Origin: DASVSE01 sp036399715
GTDB taxonomy: Bacteria; Bacteroidota; Rhodothermia; Rhodothermales; Rubricoccaceae
DNA length: 23,473 nt
NCBI GenBank assembly: GCA_036399715.1
Contig: DASWMO010000055.1
Span: 1-23,473, forward strand
Direction: 5' to 3'
Shown here: positions 1 to 7,125 of the stretch, piece by piece
How positions within the stretch are numbered: the first letter of the stretch is position 1
How the letters are laid out: the number at the start of each line of letters is the position of its first letter
Translations under genes and position numbers: made by a program
Notes under the pieces: generated by a model
Told to the model about the DNA's origin: nothing
What the model saw: only the letters and a program-made list of their open reading frames with translations
Databases searched by the model: none

Positions 1-1128
1 CAGTCGGGCCCGATGCCCGAGGCGACGGCGGCGACGTTCGCGCCGCGCGGCCTCTTCGGGCGCTATCTCGCCGAGACGCTGGACCGTGCCGTCAGGGAGG
101 CAGCGCCGGGCGTGACGCTCCGGGTCGTGCGGGATACGGCCGTCGCCGTCGAGCCGTCGGGCGCGGTTCGCCTGGCGGGCGGCGAGACTATTCGGGCCGA
201 GCGCGCCGTGCTGGCGCTCGGGCAGACGACCGGCGGCGCGCTGCCCGCGCTCGCCGATCTGGACCCGGACGTCCTCGTATCGGACCCCTGGGCGCCGGGC
301 GCGCTGAGCCGCGTCGCCGGGCGCGTGCTGCTCATCGGGACGGGCCTGACGATGCTCGATGTCGCCCTAGCACTCGCCGCGGCCGACGTGGGCCCGATGA
401 CGGCTGTGTCGCGGCGCGGGCTCGTCCCGCACAGCCACGCGCCGGTCAGAACCGCGGGCGAGCCGGCTGAGGCGCCTGCCGTGGACGGCCTCTCCGCGAC
501 GCTGCGCCACGTCCGCGCTGCGGCCGACTGGCGGGCGGCCATCGACGCGCTCCGTCCGACGACGGCCGCCCGCTGGCAGGCGCTGAGCGACGCCGAGCGG
601 CGCTCGGCACTGCGCCACCTGCGGCCGTACTGGGACGTCCACCGCCACCGGGCCGCGCCCGACGTCGCCGCGGCGGTCGCGGCGTTGCAGGCGTCGGGCC
701 GCCTCACCATCCTCGCCGGGCGCGTCGCGTCGGCCGAGGCGGGCGTGGACGGCGTCCGGGTCCGGATCGCACGGCGCCGGGTGAACCCGCCGGGTGAACC
801 AGGTCCGGGTTTACCCGGCGGACCTGACCCGGGCGGGGGAGAGGTGCGCCGCGTGTTCGACCATGTGGTGCTGTGCACGGGCGCACGACCGGCCTGGGAC
901 ACGCCCGTCGTGGCCGGTCTCGTCGCCGCGGGCGCCGCGCGCCGCGACGCGCTCGGGCTCGGCGTCGAGACCGACCCGGACGGCGCGCTCGTCGGAGCCG
1001 ATGGTCGCGCCTCGGGCCGGCTGTTCACGCTCGGCCCGCTCCGGCAAGGCACGCTGTGGGAGACGACGGCGATTCCCGAGATCCGTGTCCAGGCCGCCGC
1101 CCTCGCAACGCGCCTCGTGGCGGAGTAA
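1..1128 (+). CDS. FAD/NAD(P)-binding protein (COG4529-like), 5' truncated by the window
   Basis: The frame is open from base 1, so the true start lies upstream; the first ATG in the window is at 13. About 370 residues are visible. The family usually has an N-terminal FAD-binding GxGxxG segment, which must lie outside the window. The visible part has the family's second nucleotide-binding motif (VLLIGTGLTMLDVALAL), an SRRGLVPHSH segment, a late VVLCTGARP segment, and a C-terminus reading GPLRQGTLWETTAIPEIR. These are hallmarks of the COG4529 flavoproteins, whose substrate is generally unknown; a soluble oxidoreductase is expected. A Gly/Pro-rich stretch (about residues 260-275) is encoded by a palindromic DNA element (776-826) and looks like an insertion in a variable loop. 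The gene lies outside the island and is probably ordinary chromosome. Family assignment is confident; function is not. Confidence 0.85.
   Translation, partial: QSGPMPEATAATFAPRGLFGRYLAETLDRAVREAAPGVTLRVVRDTAVAVEPSGAVRLAGGETIRAERAVLALGQTTGGALPALADLDPDVLVSDPWAPGALSRVAGRVLLIGTGLTMLDVALALAAADVGPMTAVSRRGLVPHSHAPVRTAGEPAEAPAVDGLSATLRHVRAAADWRAAIDALRPTTAARWQALSDAERRSALRHLRPYWDVHRHRAAPDVAAAVAALQASGRLTILAGRVASAEAGVDGVRVRIARRRVNPPGEPGPGLPGGPDPGGGEVRRVFDHVVLCTGARPAWDTPVVAGLVAAGAARRDALGLGVETDPDGALVGADGRASGRLFTLGPLRQGTLWETTAIPEIRVQAAALATRLVAE
776..826. repeat. Palindromic repeat element inside the coding sequence
   Basis: A 12-bp direct repeat GCCGGGTGAACC occurs at 776-787 and 789-800. It runs into a strong inverted repeat: CAGGTCCGGGT (800-810) faces ACCCG..GACCTG (813-826) with a 3-base bulge. 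In an alternative fold, CCGCCGGGTGAAC (787-799) pairs with GTTTACCCGGCGG (809-821). The element stays in frame and encodes a Gly/Pro-rich loop. A related sequence sharing CAGGTCCG and CCCGGCG lies just after the gene at 1157-1178. This resembles small palindromic elements that can insert in genes without breaking the frame; that reading is inference. Confidence 0.55.
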
Positions 1129-1145
1129 CCCCGGTGGCCACACGC

Positions 1146-1193
1146 CCCGGCGGCGCAGGTCCGAAATTGCCCGGCGCAGGTTGTGCCGCCGGG
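1146..1193. repeat. Intergenic inverted repeat related to the in-gene palindrome
   Basis: CCCGGCGGCGCA (1146-1157) pairs with TGTGCCGCCGGG (1182-1193), 11 of 12 positions plus a G-U pair. The direct repeat CGGCGCAGGT occurs at 1151-1160 and 1172-1181. There is no T-run, so it is not a typical intrinsic terminator, although it sits 18 bp after the flavoprotein stop codon. It shares the CAGGTCCG-N6-CCCGGCG core with the element at 776-826. Confidence 0.45.
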
Positions 1194-1278
1194 TAGCGCT
1201 GTGTGCGTACCGTTCCAGGAGTCCCCGAGGCTCCGCACCCCGTCTCGGGCCGATTCATTCACCCACCCTGCCACGTCT

Positions 1279-1920
1279 ATGTCGATTCGACTGACCGCTC
1301 TCTCTGTTTTTCTCCTGCTCGCGACCGGATGCGAGTCCACGACCGAGGACGCGCCCGATGCGCCGGCGGTCGGCGCCCCATCTGCCGGCGCTCCCGCCAG
1401 TGACGCCCCCGCCGATTCGGCCGGCGCTGGCTACGAGGCCATCCAGGTGGGCCCTCGCGGCCTTAACGTGATGGGGACCGAGGGTGTCAGCACGGAGGTC
1501 ACGCTCGGGACGGCCGAGGCCGAGGCACTCGCCGCGCTCACGCCGCTGCTCGGTGCGCCGTCCGAGTCCGGAGAGCAAAACAACTGCGAGGTGGAGGAGG
1601 GCTCCCTACGCTACGTCACGTGGGCGGACGGCCTCACGCTCAACCTCTCCTCGGACGGCACCGTGGTCGGTTGGCAGGCCTCGGGCGACAACGAGCGCAT
1701 CCAGACCGCGTCGGGCGTCCAGCTCGGCTCGCCGCTCGACATGGCCCGGATGGCGGACTCGACCCTCGCGATGGAGCCCGAGTCCACGCTCGAGCACGAG
1801 TTCTCGCTCAGCGGCGAGACGGACGCCGAGGGCCAGGGCGTCGGCGGCTTCCTCAGCGGCGACGGCCCGAACGCGACCGTGCGGGAGCTCTACTCCGGCA
1901 TGAACTGCTACATGCGGTAG
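1279..1920 (+). CDS. Predicted lipoprotein of unknown function
   Basis: The 213-residue protein starts at ATG 1279, chosen because a complete lipoprotein signal follows at once (MSIRLTALSVFLLLATGC, lipobox Cys18). A longer upstream start at 1183 would bury that signal. Residues 19-50 are an Ala/Pro/Asp/Ser-rich linker. The remaining ~160 residues form a compact acidic domain with two cysteines (near NNCEVEE and MNCYMR) that could form a disulfide. The segment GVQLGSPLDMARMADSTLAMEP could suggest a BamE-like fold, but I do not recognise the family. It is expected to be anchored on the periplasmic side of the outer or inner membrane. It ends with TAG and is followed by the terminator at 1962-1993. 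It belongs to the left chromosomal flank. Confidence 0.75.
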   Translation: MSIRLTALSVFLLLATGCESTTEDAPDAPAVGAPSAGAPASDAPADSAGAGYEAIQVGPRGLNVMGTEGVSTEVTLGTAEAEALAALTPLLGAPSESGEQNNCEVEEGSLRYVTWADGLTLNLSSDGTVVGWQASGDNERIQTASGVQLGSPLDMARMADSTLAMEPESTLEHEFSLSGETDAEGQGVGGFLSGDGPNATVRELYSGMNCYMR

Positions 1921-1961
1921 CGGGACGCTCGGGGTGCACGCATCGGAGCCGCGCACAACGG

Positions 1962-1993
1962 AAAAGGCCCTGCCGGGAAGGGCAGGGCCTTTT
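1962..1993. terminator. Bidirectional intrinsic terminator beside the left tRNA fragment
   Basis: AAAAGGCCCTGCC (1962-1974) and GGCAGGGCCTTTT (1981-1993) form a perfect 13-bp stem with a 6-base loop, flanked by A and T runs, so it can work in both directions. It ends the lipoprotein gene on the plus strand. On the minus strand it was probably the original terminator of the tRNA-Gly gene. A near copy with a different loop lies at 22752-22785 beside the intact tRNA. Confidence 0.9.
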
Positions 1994-1997
1994 CGTG

Positions 1998-2045
1998 CGG
2001 AGCGGAACACCGGACTCGAACCGGCGACCTCAACCTTGGCAAGGT
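1998..2045 (-). repeat. attL: 3' fragment of tRNA-Gly, 48-bp direct repeat
   Basis: Read on the minus strand, this is the 3' strand of the anticodon stem, the variable loop, the T arm (GCCGG-TTCGAGT-CCGGT) and the 3' acceptor strand of tRNA-Gly, identical to 22788-22835. The 5' half of a tRNA is missing: from 2046 the sequence no longer matches the gene. It is the displaced 3' end left by site-specific integration, so it marks the left end of the island. Confidence 0.85.
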
Positions 2046-2202
2046 GCAGCGGCCTGCAACTCGAGGAGGTAAAAGAGGCTCTGACGGCGCGCGAGCGGCG
2101 GTTTCGCGCGTGCGTCGCGGAGGGCTGCAACCCAATGGCAACCGGAGCCCTGTTTCACGCCCTCTGTCGCCGTTCCTCGGTCGAGGCGCGAGGTGGTCAT
2201 CT

Positions 2203-2712
2203 ATGGCCTTGACGCACATGCGCCTCATCGTCGCTGGCTCCCGCACCAGCACCGACGCCGCCCTCGTCGTTGTGCTCGCCGCTCTCGTGCTGAGCGGGTG
2301 CGCCCCGCCGGAAACGGAGCGGTGGGAGGTGTTCGAGTCTCGCTTCGAGCAGGTCCAGCCCGGCATGACTCAGAGCGAGGTCGCCGCGCTCCTCGGGATG
2401 ACCTTCCAGAGGTATGGACACTACGTCCTCCGGGAGCCGGACCCAGAATGGGGCAGTTTTGCTTGGCCAGGCAGACCGGCCCCGGACGCCCTGATCGACG
2501 GCCAGACCTATCTGGCGTGGAACTGGCGCTCTACCGTGCACGACCCCGCCGGGCACGAGAAGGCTCAGGAGGGGGTCTACGACTTGGGCCTCCCGCGCAC
2601 CGCGCCGGAGTGGTTCACGGTCTATTTCGACGGCGCACGAGACGAGCCGAGAGAGCTGTGGCGAGTGGTCGCCAAACACCACGTCTCCCCCGCGCACTAC
2701 TGGTACTACTGA
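2203..2712 (+). CDS. BamE/SmpA-like lipoprotein
   Basis: This 169-residue protein starts at ATG 2203, supported by GAGG at 2190-2193, nine bases upstream; ATG 2218 is an alternative. The N-terminus carries a hydrophobic stretch ending in VLSGC (lipid-modified Cys33). After it, residues ~40-65 contain FESRFEQVQPGMTQSEVAALLG, the 'G-M-xx-x-EV-xx-LLG' signature of the SmpA/OmlA/BamE-like fold. The rest is aromatic-rich (W, Y, F), ending SPAHYWYY. In the family the domain often binds protein partners at the outer membrane; the precise role here is unknown. It is the first gene inside the left end of the island and is transcribed inward. Confidence 0.75.
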   Translation: MALTHMRLIVAGSRTSTDAALVVVLAALVLSGCAPPETERWEVFESRFEQVQPGMTQSEVAALLGMTFQRYGHYVLREPDPEWGSFAWPGRPAPDALIDGQTYLAWNWRSTVHDPAGHEKAQEGVYDLGLPRTAPEWFTVYFDGARDEPRELWRVVAKHHVSPAHYWYY

Positions 2713-2854
2713 GGCGGGCAAGAGCGCGTTCGAGCGCCTCGCGCCAAAGCGCCCGCCGGATCTGTTCCGAGGCGGCTGATGGCCTTCCGCCCCGTCCCGT
2801 CCGACCTCGCCGAGCCGAAGCCGTTCGCCTCATCGGCGCTGCCACGGTGAACAG

Positions 2855-3554
2855 CTAGAGGGTGTCAATCGGCGAGCGGGCGCACGCACTCGGCCCTTTG
2901 TTCCGTGCGTCGCTCACGCACGTGCTCACCTCGACGGCCTCCATCGCTTCAGGGTCGTACGGACGCATCACGTGGCGGGCCTCCGCCGCCGACCCGTACA
3001 GCCAGACTTCCCGCTCCTCCGGGCCCACGACGACCGGCATCCGGTCGTGGATCCGCCCCATCAGCGCGTTCGGCTCCGTGGTCACCACGGCGCTCGAGTC
3101 GACCACCTCGCCCGTGTCCCGGTCGATCCACTGGTCCCACACGCCCGCGAGCGCCAGCGGTGATCCGTCCTTCAGGCCGATGGCGTGGGGCCGCCTCCGG
3201 GCCGCGCGCCCGGTGCCGTCCCTCGCCCACTCGTAGAACGTGCTGGCGACAATAAGGCACCGCCGGTCCTGAAACGACGCCCGAAATGCCGGCTTGCGCT
3301 CGAGGTCTTCGGCCCGCGCGTTGAAGGTGGCGTACTTGCTGGACCGCTCCCGGGCCCACCGCGGCGTCAGCCTCCACTCGAGCGCCGCCCACGTCGCGCC
3401 GCCGTCCTCGGCCGCGACGACGGCGGGGATGCGCTGGGTCGGGGCCACGTTGTACCGGGGGAGTCCGACTGAGTCGAGGACCTCCTCGTGCTCGACGCCC
3501 GGGAAGGCGCGCGAGGTCCGTCGGCGTCAGGGCGAGGGAGAGGCGGCCGCACAT
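2855..3554 (-). pseudogene. SRAP-family protein (YedK/HMCES-like), frameshifted near the N-terminus
   Basis: SRAP proteins shield abasic sites in single-stranded DNA through a covalent bond to Cys2. Here the start MCGRLSLALTPTDLAR (ATG at 3554) lies in one frame, while the rest, from FPGVEHEEVLDSVGLPRYNV onward, lies in another. The break is in a GC dinucleotide run near 3506-3513; restoring one GC unit (or removing one base) rejoins the frames. The remaining family residues are intact: NARAE (active-site Asn), FYEW (Glu) and HDRMP (His). The rejoined protein would be about 233 residues, a normal length. Only a product lacking Cys2 could be made from the downstream frame (for example from GTG 3448). 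SRAP genes are frequent in prophages and islands. The break could be real decay or a sequencing error. Confidence 0.8.
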
Positions 3555-3580
3555 GAGGGCAGGGGCGGGTGAGAGGGAGT

Positions 3581-3640
3581 TCGCTGCTGCGGGGCTCGAA
3601 CCCGCGCACCGAGGCTCTACCAACTGAGCGGCCCTGCGTC
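3581..3640 (-). pseudogene. tRNA-like remnant lacking the anticodon arm
   Basis: Read on the minus strand, there is a normal D arm (GCTCAGTTGGTAGAGC) followed after only 7 bases by a normal T arm (GCGGGTTCGAGCCCCGC). The whole anticodon stem-loop, about 25-30 bases, is missing, and the flanking sequences pair only partly as an acceptor stem. The T arm differs from that of the tRNA-Gly at the island ends, so this came from another tRNA gene. It lies 27 bp upstream of the SRAP gene. It may be a relic of an older attachment site or of a tRNA carried by the element. Confidence 0.5.
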
Positions 3641-3685
3641 CAGATTCCTCGGACGTGGAGGCGCTGGACGGACTGGGGGAGTCCC

Positions 3686-4735
3686 CTAGCTCCGACTCAC
3701 CGCCTCGCGGCCGCGGCCCTGAAACGCGATCATCCACTGCGGATAGAGCGCCGCCGGCTTCGTCAGCCCATCGAGGCGCTCCAACTCGTCGCCCGTGAAC
3801 GACACGTCGACCGCGCCGAGGTTGTCGTCGAGCTGTTCGGGCTTCTTCGTCCCCACGATCACGCTCGTCACGCCGCGCCGCTGCAGCAGCCACGCGAGGG
3901 CAACCTGCGAGACCGACACGCCCTTGCCCCCGGCCATCTCGTCGAGCGCGTCCACGACGTCGTAGGCCTTCTCCTTGTCGATGGGCGGGAAGTCGAACGT
4001 TGTCCGGCGCGAGCCCTCGGGTGCCTCCTCGCCGCGGCGGAACTTGCCCGTCAGGAAGCCGCCCGCGAGCGGGCTCCACGCCATGATTCCAAGGCCCTCC
4101 TCGGTACAGAGGTCGACGAGTTCGTGCTCCAGGTCGCGGCCGACGAGGCTGTAGTACGCCTGGAGGCTCACGAACCGTGGCCACCCGTTCGCGTCGGCCA
4201 CGGCGTTGGCCTTCGCGATCTGGCGGACGGCCCAGTTGGAGACGCCGAGGTAGCGGACCTTGCCGCTCTGGACGAGGTCCCCCAGCGCCCGCATCGTCTC
4301 CTCGACCGGCGCGACCGGGTCCCAGCCGTGGACCTGGTAGAGGTCGATGTGGTCGGTCCCGAGCCGGCGGAGGCTGGCGTCGCAACTGTCGAGGATGTGG
4401 CTTCGCGAGAGCCCGACGTTGTTGACATCGGCGGTGCCGGCCTGCGCGGCGTCGCTCATCGCGCCGCGCACTTTCGTCGCGATGACGACCTGCTCGCGGG
4501 GGGCCGAGCTGCTCTTGAGCGCGCGCCCGAGGATCTCCTCGCTCTGACCGCGCGAGTACACGTCGGCCGTGTCGAAGAAGTTGACGCCGGCGTCGAGGGC
4601 GCGGTGCGCGAGGCGGTCGGCGGCGGTCTGGTCGTGGACCTCGCCGATGCCGTTGAAGCCTTCGCCGAAGGTCATCGCGCCGAAGCAGATCTCGGAGACT
4701 TTGAGGCCGGAGCGGCCGAGCGGTCGGTATTCCAT
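3686..4735 (-). CDS. Aldo/keto reductase
   Basis: A complete 349-residue NADPH-dependent oxidoreductase of the aldo/keto reductase superfamily, a TIM-barrel enzyme reducing aldehydes or ketones in the cytoplasm. It begins MEYRPLGRSGLKVSEICFGA, as is typical. The catalytic tetrad is visible: Asp55 in FFDTAD, Tyr60, Lys88 in VIATK and His136 in YQVHG. The conserved GKVRYLGVSNW and MAWSPLAGGFLTGKF segments follow, and VIVGTKKPEQLDDNL near the C-terminus fits the cofactor-binding region. Length and motifs are normal, so it should be functional. The substrate cannot be told from sequence. It stands alone, with the tRNA-like remnant downstream and a divergent secreted-protein gene upstream. In the island it is probably metabolic cargo. 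Confidence 0.93.
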   Translation of the reverse strand: MEYRPLGRSGLKVSEICFGAMTFGEGFNGIGEVHDQTAADRLAHRALDAGVNFFDTADVYSRGQSEEILGRALKSSSAPREQVVIATKVRGAMSDAAQAGTADVNNVGLSRSHILDSCDASLRRLGTDHIDLYQVHGWDPVAPVEETMRALGDLVQSGKVRYLGVSNWAVRQIAKANAVADANGWPRFVSLQAYYSLVGRDLEHELVDLCTEEGLGIMAWSPLAGGFLTGKFRRGEEAPEGSRRTTFDFPPIDKEKAYDVVDALDEMAGGKGVSVSQVALAWLLQRRGVTSVIVGTKKPEQLDDNLGAVDVSFTGDELERLDGLTKPAALYPQWMIAFQGRGREAVSRS

Positions 4736-5020
4736 CGTCGGAGAGGTATGAGGTGCGCCCTCAACCGATGGACGGTGGGAAGGTTCGCCACGCTTTCCGG
4801 GAGGCGCCGAGCACGACGGTCACCACCTCGACGCCACCGCGACCGTGTCGGCTGTGAATCCCTCCTCTGACCGAAGTGTCACCTCACCCTACGGCTGCCG
4901 GCCACTGGAGGTAGGGGCTTGGGCTTGGAACTGGGCTAGATGTAACCTCCGGCTGTATCGCTGCGGCATTGCCTCTGTGCCGCCTTGCTCGGCTTCCTTC
5001 CCATCCTCACGTTCTCAAGA
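4736..5020. other. Intergenic region between divergent genes
   Basis: This 285-bp gap separates the divergently transcribed aldo/keto reductase and the secreted-protein gene, so both promoters should lie here. A TTGGGCTTGGAACTGGGCTA stretch near 4920-4940 is locally less GC-rich, but I cannot fix promoter elements with proper spacing. No coding potential was found. Confidence 0.4.
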
Positions 5021-5464
5021 ATGCGTCTCGCTCTCGCCGCCCTTGCCATGCTGCTCGCGGCCCCACTCGTCCAGGCGCAGAGCGTCGCCGACGACCCGAC
5101 ATACGGCTCCGTCGAGCTCGACTCCGGCTTCGTGCCCGATCCCTACGAGATGCCGCTCATGGCCGGCGGCTCGACCGAGGTCAGCGTGTCGGGCTGCACG
5201 GGTACGGTCGCCGAGGCGCCGGACCTCAACCTCACGTGGGGCGGCGGTTCGACGCTCTACATCTACGCGACGTCGGACACGGACACGACGCTGCTCGTGA
5301 ACCTCCCCAACGGCGAGTGGAGCTGCGACGACGACACGATCGGCACCAACCCGCTCGTCATCGTCACTGACGCGCCCGCCGGGCTCTACAACATCTGGTC
5401 CGGCACGTATGGCGGCGGCACGGCCGAGGCCACCGTGATGATCTCGGAGATCGATCCGCGCTAG
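5021..5464 (+). CDS. Small secreted (periplasmic) protein, beta-rich
   Basis: The protein has 147 residues. The start at 5021 was chosen because a full Sec signal peptide follows (MRLALAALAMLLAAPLVQAQ, cleavage expected after AQA or nearby). The mature part is a small beta-rich domain with segments VSGCTGTVAEAPDLNLTW, IYATSDTDTTLLVNLPNG, SCDDDTIGTNP and GLYNIWSGTYGGG. The pattern of alternating beta strands, Asp-rich turns and two cysteines resembles pre-peptidase C-terminal-like or calcium-binding beta-sandwich domains seen in secreted bacterial proteins. I cannot give a precise family. A strong terminator follows after 14 bp, so it is a single-gene unit. Confidence 0.75.
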   Translation: MRLALAALAMLLAAPLVQAQSVADDPTYGSVELDSGFVPDPYEMPLMAGGSTEVSVSGCTGTVAEAPDLNLTWGGGSTLYIYATSDTDTTLLVNLPNGEWSCDDDTIGTNPLVIVTDAPAGLYNIWSGTYGGGTAEATVMISEIDPR

Positions 5465-5478
5465 GCGCACCGATCAGG

Positions 5479-5504
5479 CGGAGCACTCGGCGCCGAGTGC
5501 TCCG
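5479..5504 (+). terminator. Intrinsic terminator after the secreted-protein gene
   Basis: CGGAGCACTCGGC and GCCGAGTGCTCCG form a perfect 26-base palindrome directly after the stop codon at 5464, followed by a T-rich tail (TCTGTCTGTATT). Confidence 0.75.
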
Positions 5505-5610
5505 TCTGTCTGTATTGGTCCACAACGCAGCAGCGGCCATCCAGCCCACCACGGAAGGACGGCCGCCACACCGTGCGTCACGTGCTAGAGCAGGATGCGA
5601 CCCCACGCTC

Positions 5611-6030
5611 TCAGGCGACGGCGTAATGCTCGGACGCGTTCGAGTAGGTCTGCTTCCACGCCTGGAGCTTCTCTTCGGTCAGCCCGTCCATCATCTCCCC
5701 GATCGCGTCGACCGACTCGGTGACGTCCTGGATCTGCTCCGCATACTCCGAGAGGGCCGCCGCCGGAAGCGAGGCCGCGATGACGGCGAGCTGGTTCTTG
5801 ACCTGGTCGGTGAGCATCTCCCGGATCTCGTGGATGACCTTGGCCTGGCCGCGCCGCTGGCGCCGGCGGACGGTCCAGAAGAGGATGCCGTGGACGACGC
5901 TGACCCCGAGGGCGGTCACAGCAGCCACCTTCCAGGGTTCGACGCCCGGCAGCGCGAGCGTGACGATCCAGACGACGACGATGCCTGCTGCGCTCAGCCA
6001 GAGCTCGATGTGGTTGACGAACGTGCGCAT
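5611..6030 (-). CDS. Small two-TM membrane protein with a cytoplasmic helical tail
   Basis: The 139-residue protein has two predicted membrane helices (about residues 9-28 and 33-55), then a strongly basic segment RRRQRRGQAK, and an ~80-residue helical tail rich in Glu, Ala and Gln that could form a coiled coil. The positive-inside rule puts the tail in the cytoplasm. I do not recognise the family. It lies directly downstream of the phage remnant block on the same strand. Its 5' end overlaps the end of a short open frame beginning MPKTTFLDGEAVLN at 6122, which suggests the junction of a deletion. Its reading frame and codon use look intact. Confidence 0.6.
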   Translation of the reverse strand: MRTFVNHIELWLSAAGIVVVWIVTLALPGVEPWKVAAVTALGVSVVHGILFWTVRRRQRRGQAKVIHEIREMLTDQVKNQLAVIAASLPAAALSEYAEQIQDVTESVDAIGEMMDGLTEEKLQAWKQTYSNASEHYAVA

Positions 6031-6145
6031 CGGAGGGCAGGTAGGTGTGAGGCCCCTACTATCGCAGTCGAGCGGGACCGATTAAGGACGGCCTCGCCGT
6101 CGAGGAAGGTTGTTTTGGGCATCGGGGCGCGCGCTGTCCGCGCGG

Positions 6146-6250
6146 TCAGGCGGTGAAGGTGTCCATCGCGAGCATCTCGCCCGTCTCCGGATGCAGCGCG
6201 CGCACCGTCACCGACTCGCCCGGCCCGATGACGCAGCCGCCCGACGACGG
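6146..6250 (-). pseudogene. Possible phage gene remnant in frame behind the terminase fragment
   Basis: After the TAG that closes the terminase fragment (6251-6253), the same frame continues open for about 34 codons, ending MLAMDTFTA at TGA 6146-6148; it includes the segment VIGPGESVTVRALHPETGEM. Codon use looks coding, but no good start codon is present at its beginning. A second short frame begins at ATG 6122 (MPKTTFLDGEAVLN) and loses gene-like character as it enters the next gene. Both look like leftovers of small phage genes. Neither has a recognisable family. Confidence 0.25.
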
Positions 6251-6766
6251 CTACCACTCGTCATCGTCGCCCGGCGTCAGCGCGCGGACCTCCATGATGG
6301 CGTCGACGTAGCCGAACGTGCCCACCTTGAACAGCGAGCCATCGCGGGGCGTCGGGTTGCCCTGGAAGACGGCCTCGAACTCGTACGCCCCCATGGAGCA
6401 TCGGAGCGCGTGGAGGAACGGCGCGGGCTTGGCCGCGGGCCACAGAGCCTCCCCCGGCTCGCGCCCGAGTGGGTCGTCGCCGGCGAGCGCGGGCAGGTTG
6501 ACGAACGTCCACACGCCCGGCCCGCCGTTCGCCGGGTCATCCGCCTTCTTGAGCCGGCCGATCAGGTCGTCCTCGTGCCAGCGCGTCGCGATGACCACGG
6601 CTCGTGTGCGAGGCCAGAAGCGTTGAATGATCGAGCCCGTCCACCACTGCCAGACGTTGTCGCGGAGCGTGGCGGATGCGGCGTCGGCGCGGCTCTTGAT
6701 CGGGTCGTCGGCGACGAGCAGGCTGATCGGGTTGACGCCGGTCGGCGGGTTGCCCACGCCGCGCGT
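6251..6766 (-). pseudogene. Phage terminase large subunit, internal fragment
   Basis: The terminase large subunit is the ATP-driven motor and nuclease that packages phage DNA. Homologous sequence begins at about 6766 with TRGVGNPPTG and runs through a Walker B-like segment (SLLVADDPIKS), IATRWHEDDLIGRL, NLPALAGDDPLGREPGEALW and YEFEAVFQGNPTPRDGSLFK, all characteristic of the ATPase-nuclease linker region. The N-terminal part with the Walker A loop is gone: upstream the sequence changes to a different gene in another frame. The C-terminal nuclease domain is also missing, since the frame stops at TAG 6251 only ~25 codons after the linker. Normal proteins are 450-600 residues; only ~170 remain. 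It is a clear sign that the island descends from a tailed phage. Confidence 0.82.
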
Positions 6767-7125
6767 GACGAGAGGAGGACCCACCCGCGGCGGGGCTCCT
6801 CGCATCCGGACTGGACGTGTAGCGGCACATCGCGCGTGGCGCGGGCGACGCCGATGAGGAGCGCGAGCGCGCCACAGAGCGTGAGGGCGGCCCAGAGGAT
6901 GGTGACCCACGCGGCGAATCCCTCGATCCACGGCCAGACCTCGTGTCCCGAGATGGCGGTAGCAGCGCGCGAGGCGAGGGTGATCGAGGTCGTCACCTCG
7001 AGGTAGCGCGTGTCGGCCGTGAGCACGACGCAGCGGATGCGGCAGCCGGTCCACGTGGCCGCGTGCCAGGCCGCGCGCCACGGTGCGGTTGGTGATCTCC
7101 GATCACCACGGATGTGGGTGGTCAT
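6562..7125 (-). CDS. Holin-like single-TM protein with a scrambled C-terminus
   Basis: The start ATG at 7125 overlaps the endolysin stop codon (ATGA), a typical lysis-cassette coupling. The first ~110 residues look real and contain one strong membrane helix (about 65-95: WIEGFAAWVTILWAALTLCGALALLIGVA), flanked by Arg/Asp. From about 6795 downward the frame merely reads the terminase fragment out of frame until a stop at 6562, so the natural C-terminus was lost when a deletion joined this gene to the terminase. Position beside an endolysin and the helix suggest a holin or similar lysis protein. This is inference from context, not a family match. Confidence 0.45.
   Translation of the reverse strand: MTTHIRGDRRSPTAPWRAAWHAATWTGCRIRCVVLTADTRYLEVTTSITLASRAATAISGHEVWPWIEGFAAWVTILWAALTLCGALALLIGVARATRDVPLHVQSGCEEPRRGWVLLSSRAAWATRRPASTRSACSSPTTRSRAAPTPHPPRSATTSGSGGRARSFNASGLAHEPWSSRRAGTRTT

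Noticed and set aside
63..1340. A 425-codon open frame on the minus strand opposite the flavoprotein gene
   Set aside because: It is composed of Arg/Ser/Ala/Pro-rich low-information sequence and mirrors a gene with clear family motifs. High GC leaves antisense frames open by chance.
2714..2849. Two short plus-strand frames (…KSAFERLAPKRPPDLFRGG and MAFRPVPSDLAEPKPF…) linked by a TGATG overlap
   Set aside because: Codon use is gene-like, and they could be remnants at the island edge, but one has no start, the other is only 23 codons, and neither shows a family motif.
2949..4385. A 478-codon minus-strand frame spanning the aldo/keto reductase and SRAP region
   Set aside because: It is mostly an out-of-frame reading of two recognised genes. 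Only its MCGRL... segment is meaningful, as the displaced N-terminus of the SRAP gene.
3569..4870. A 433-codon plus-strand frame opposite the aldo/keto reductase
   Set aside because: It is antisense to a gene with a complete catalytic tetrad and has no recognisable domain of its own.
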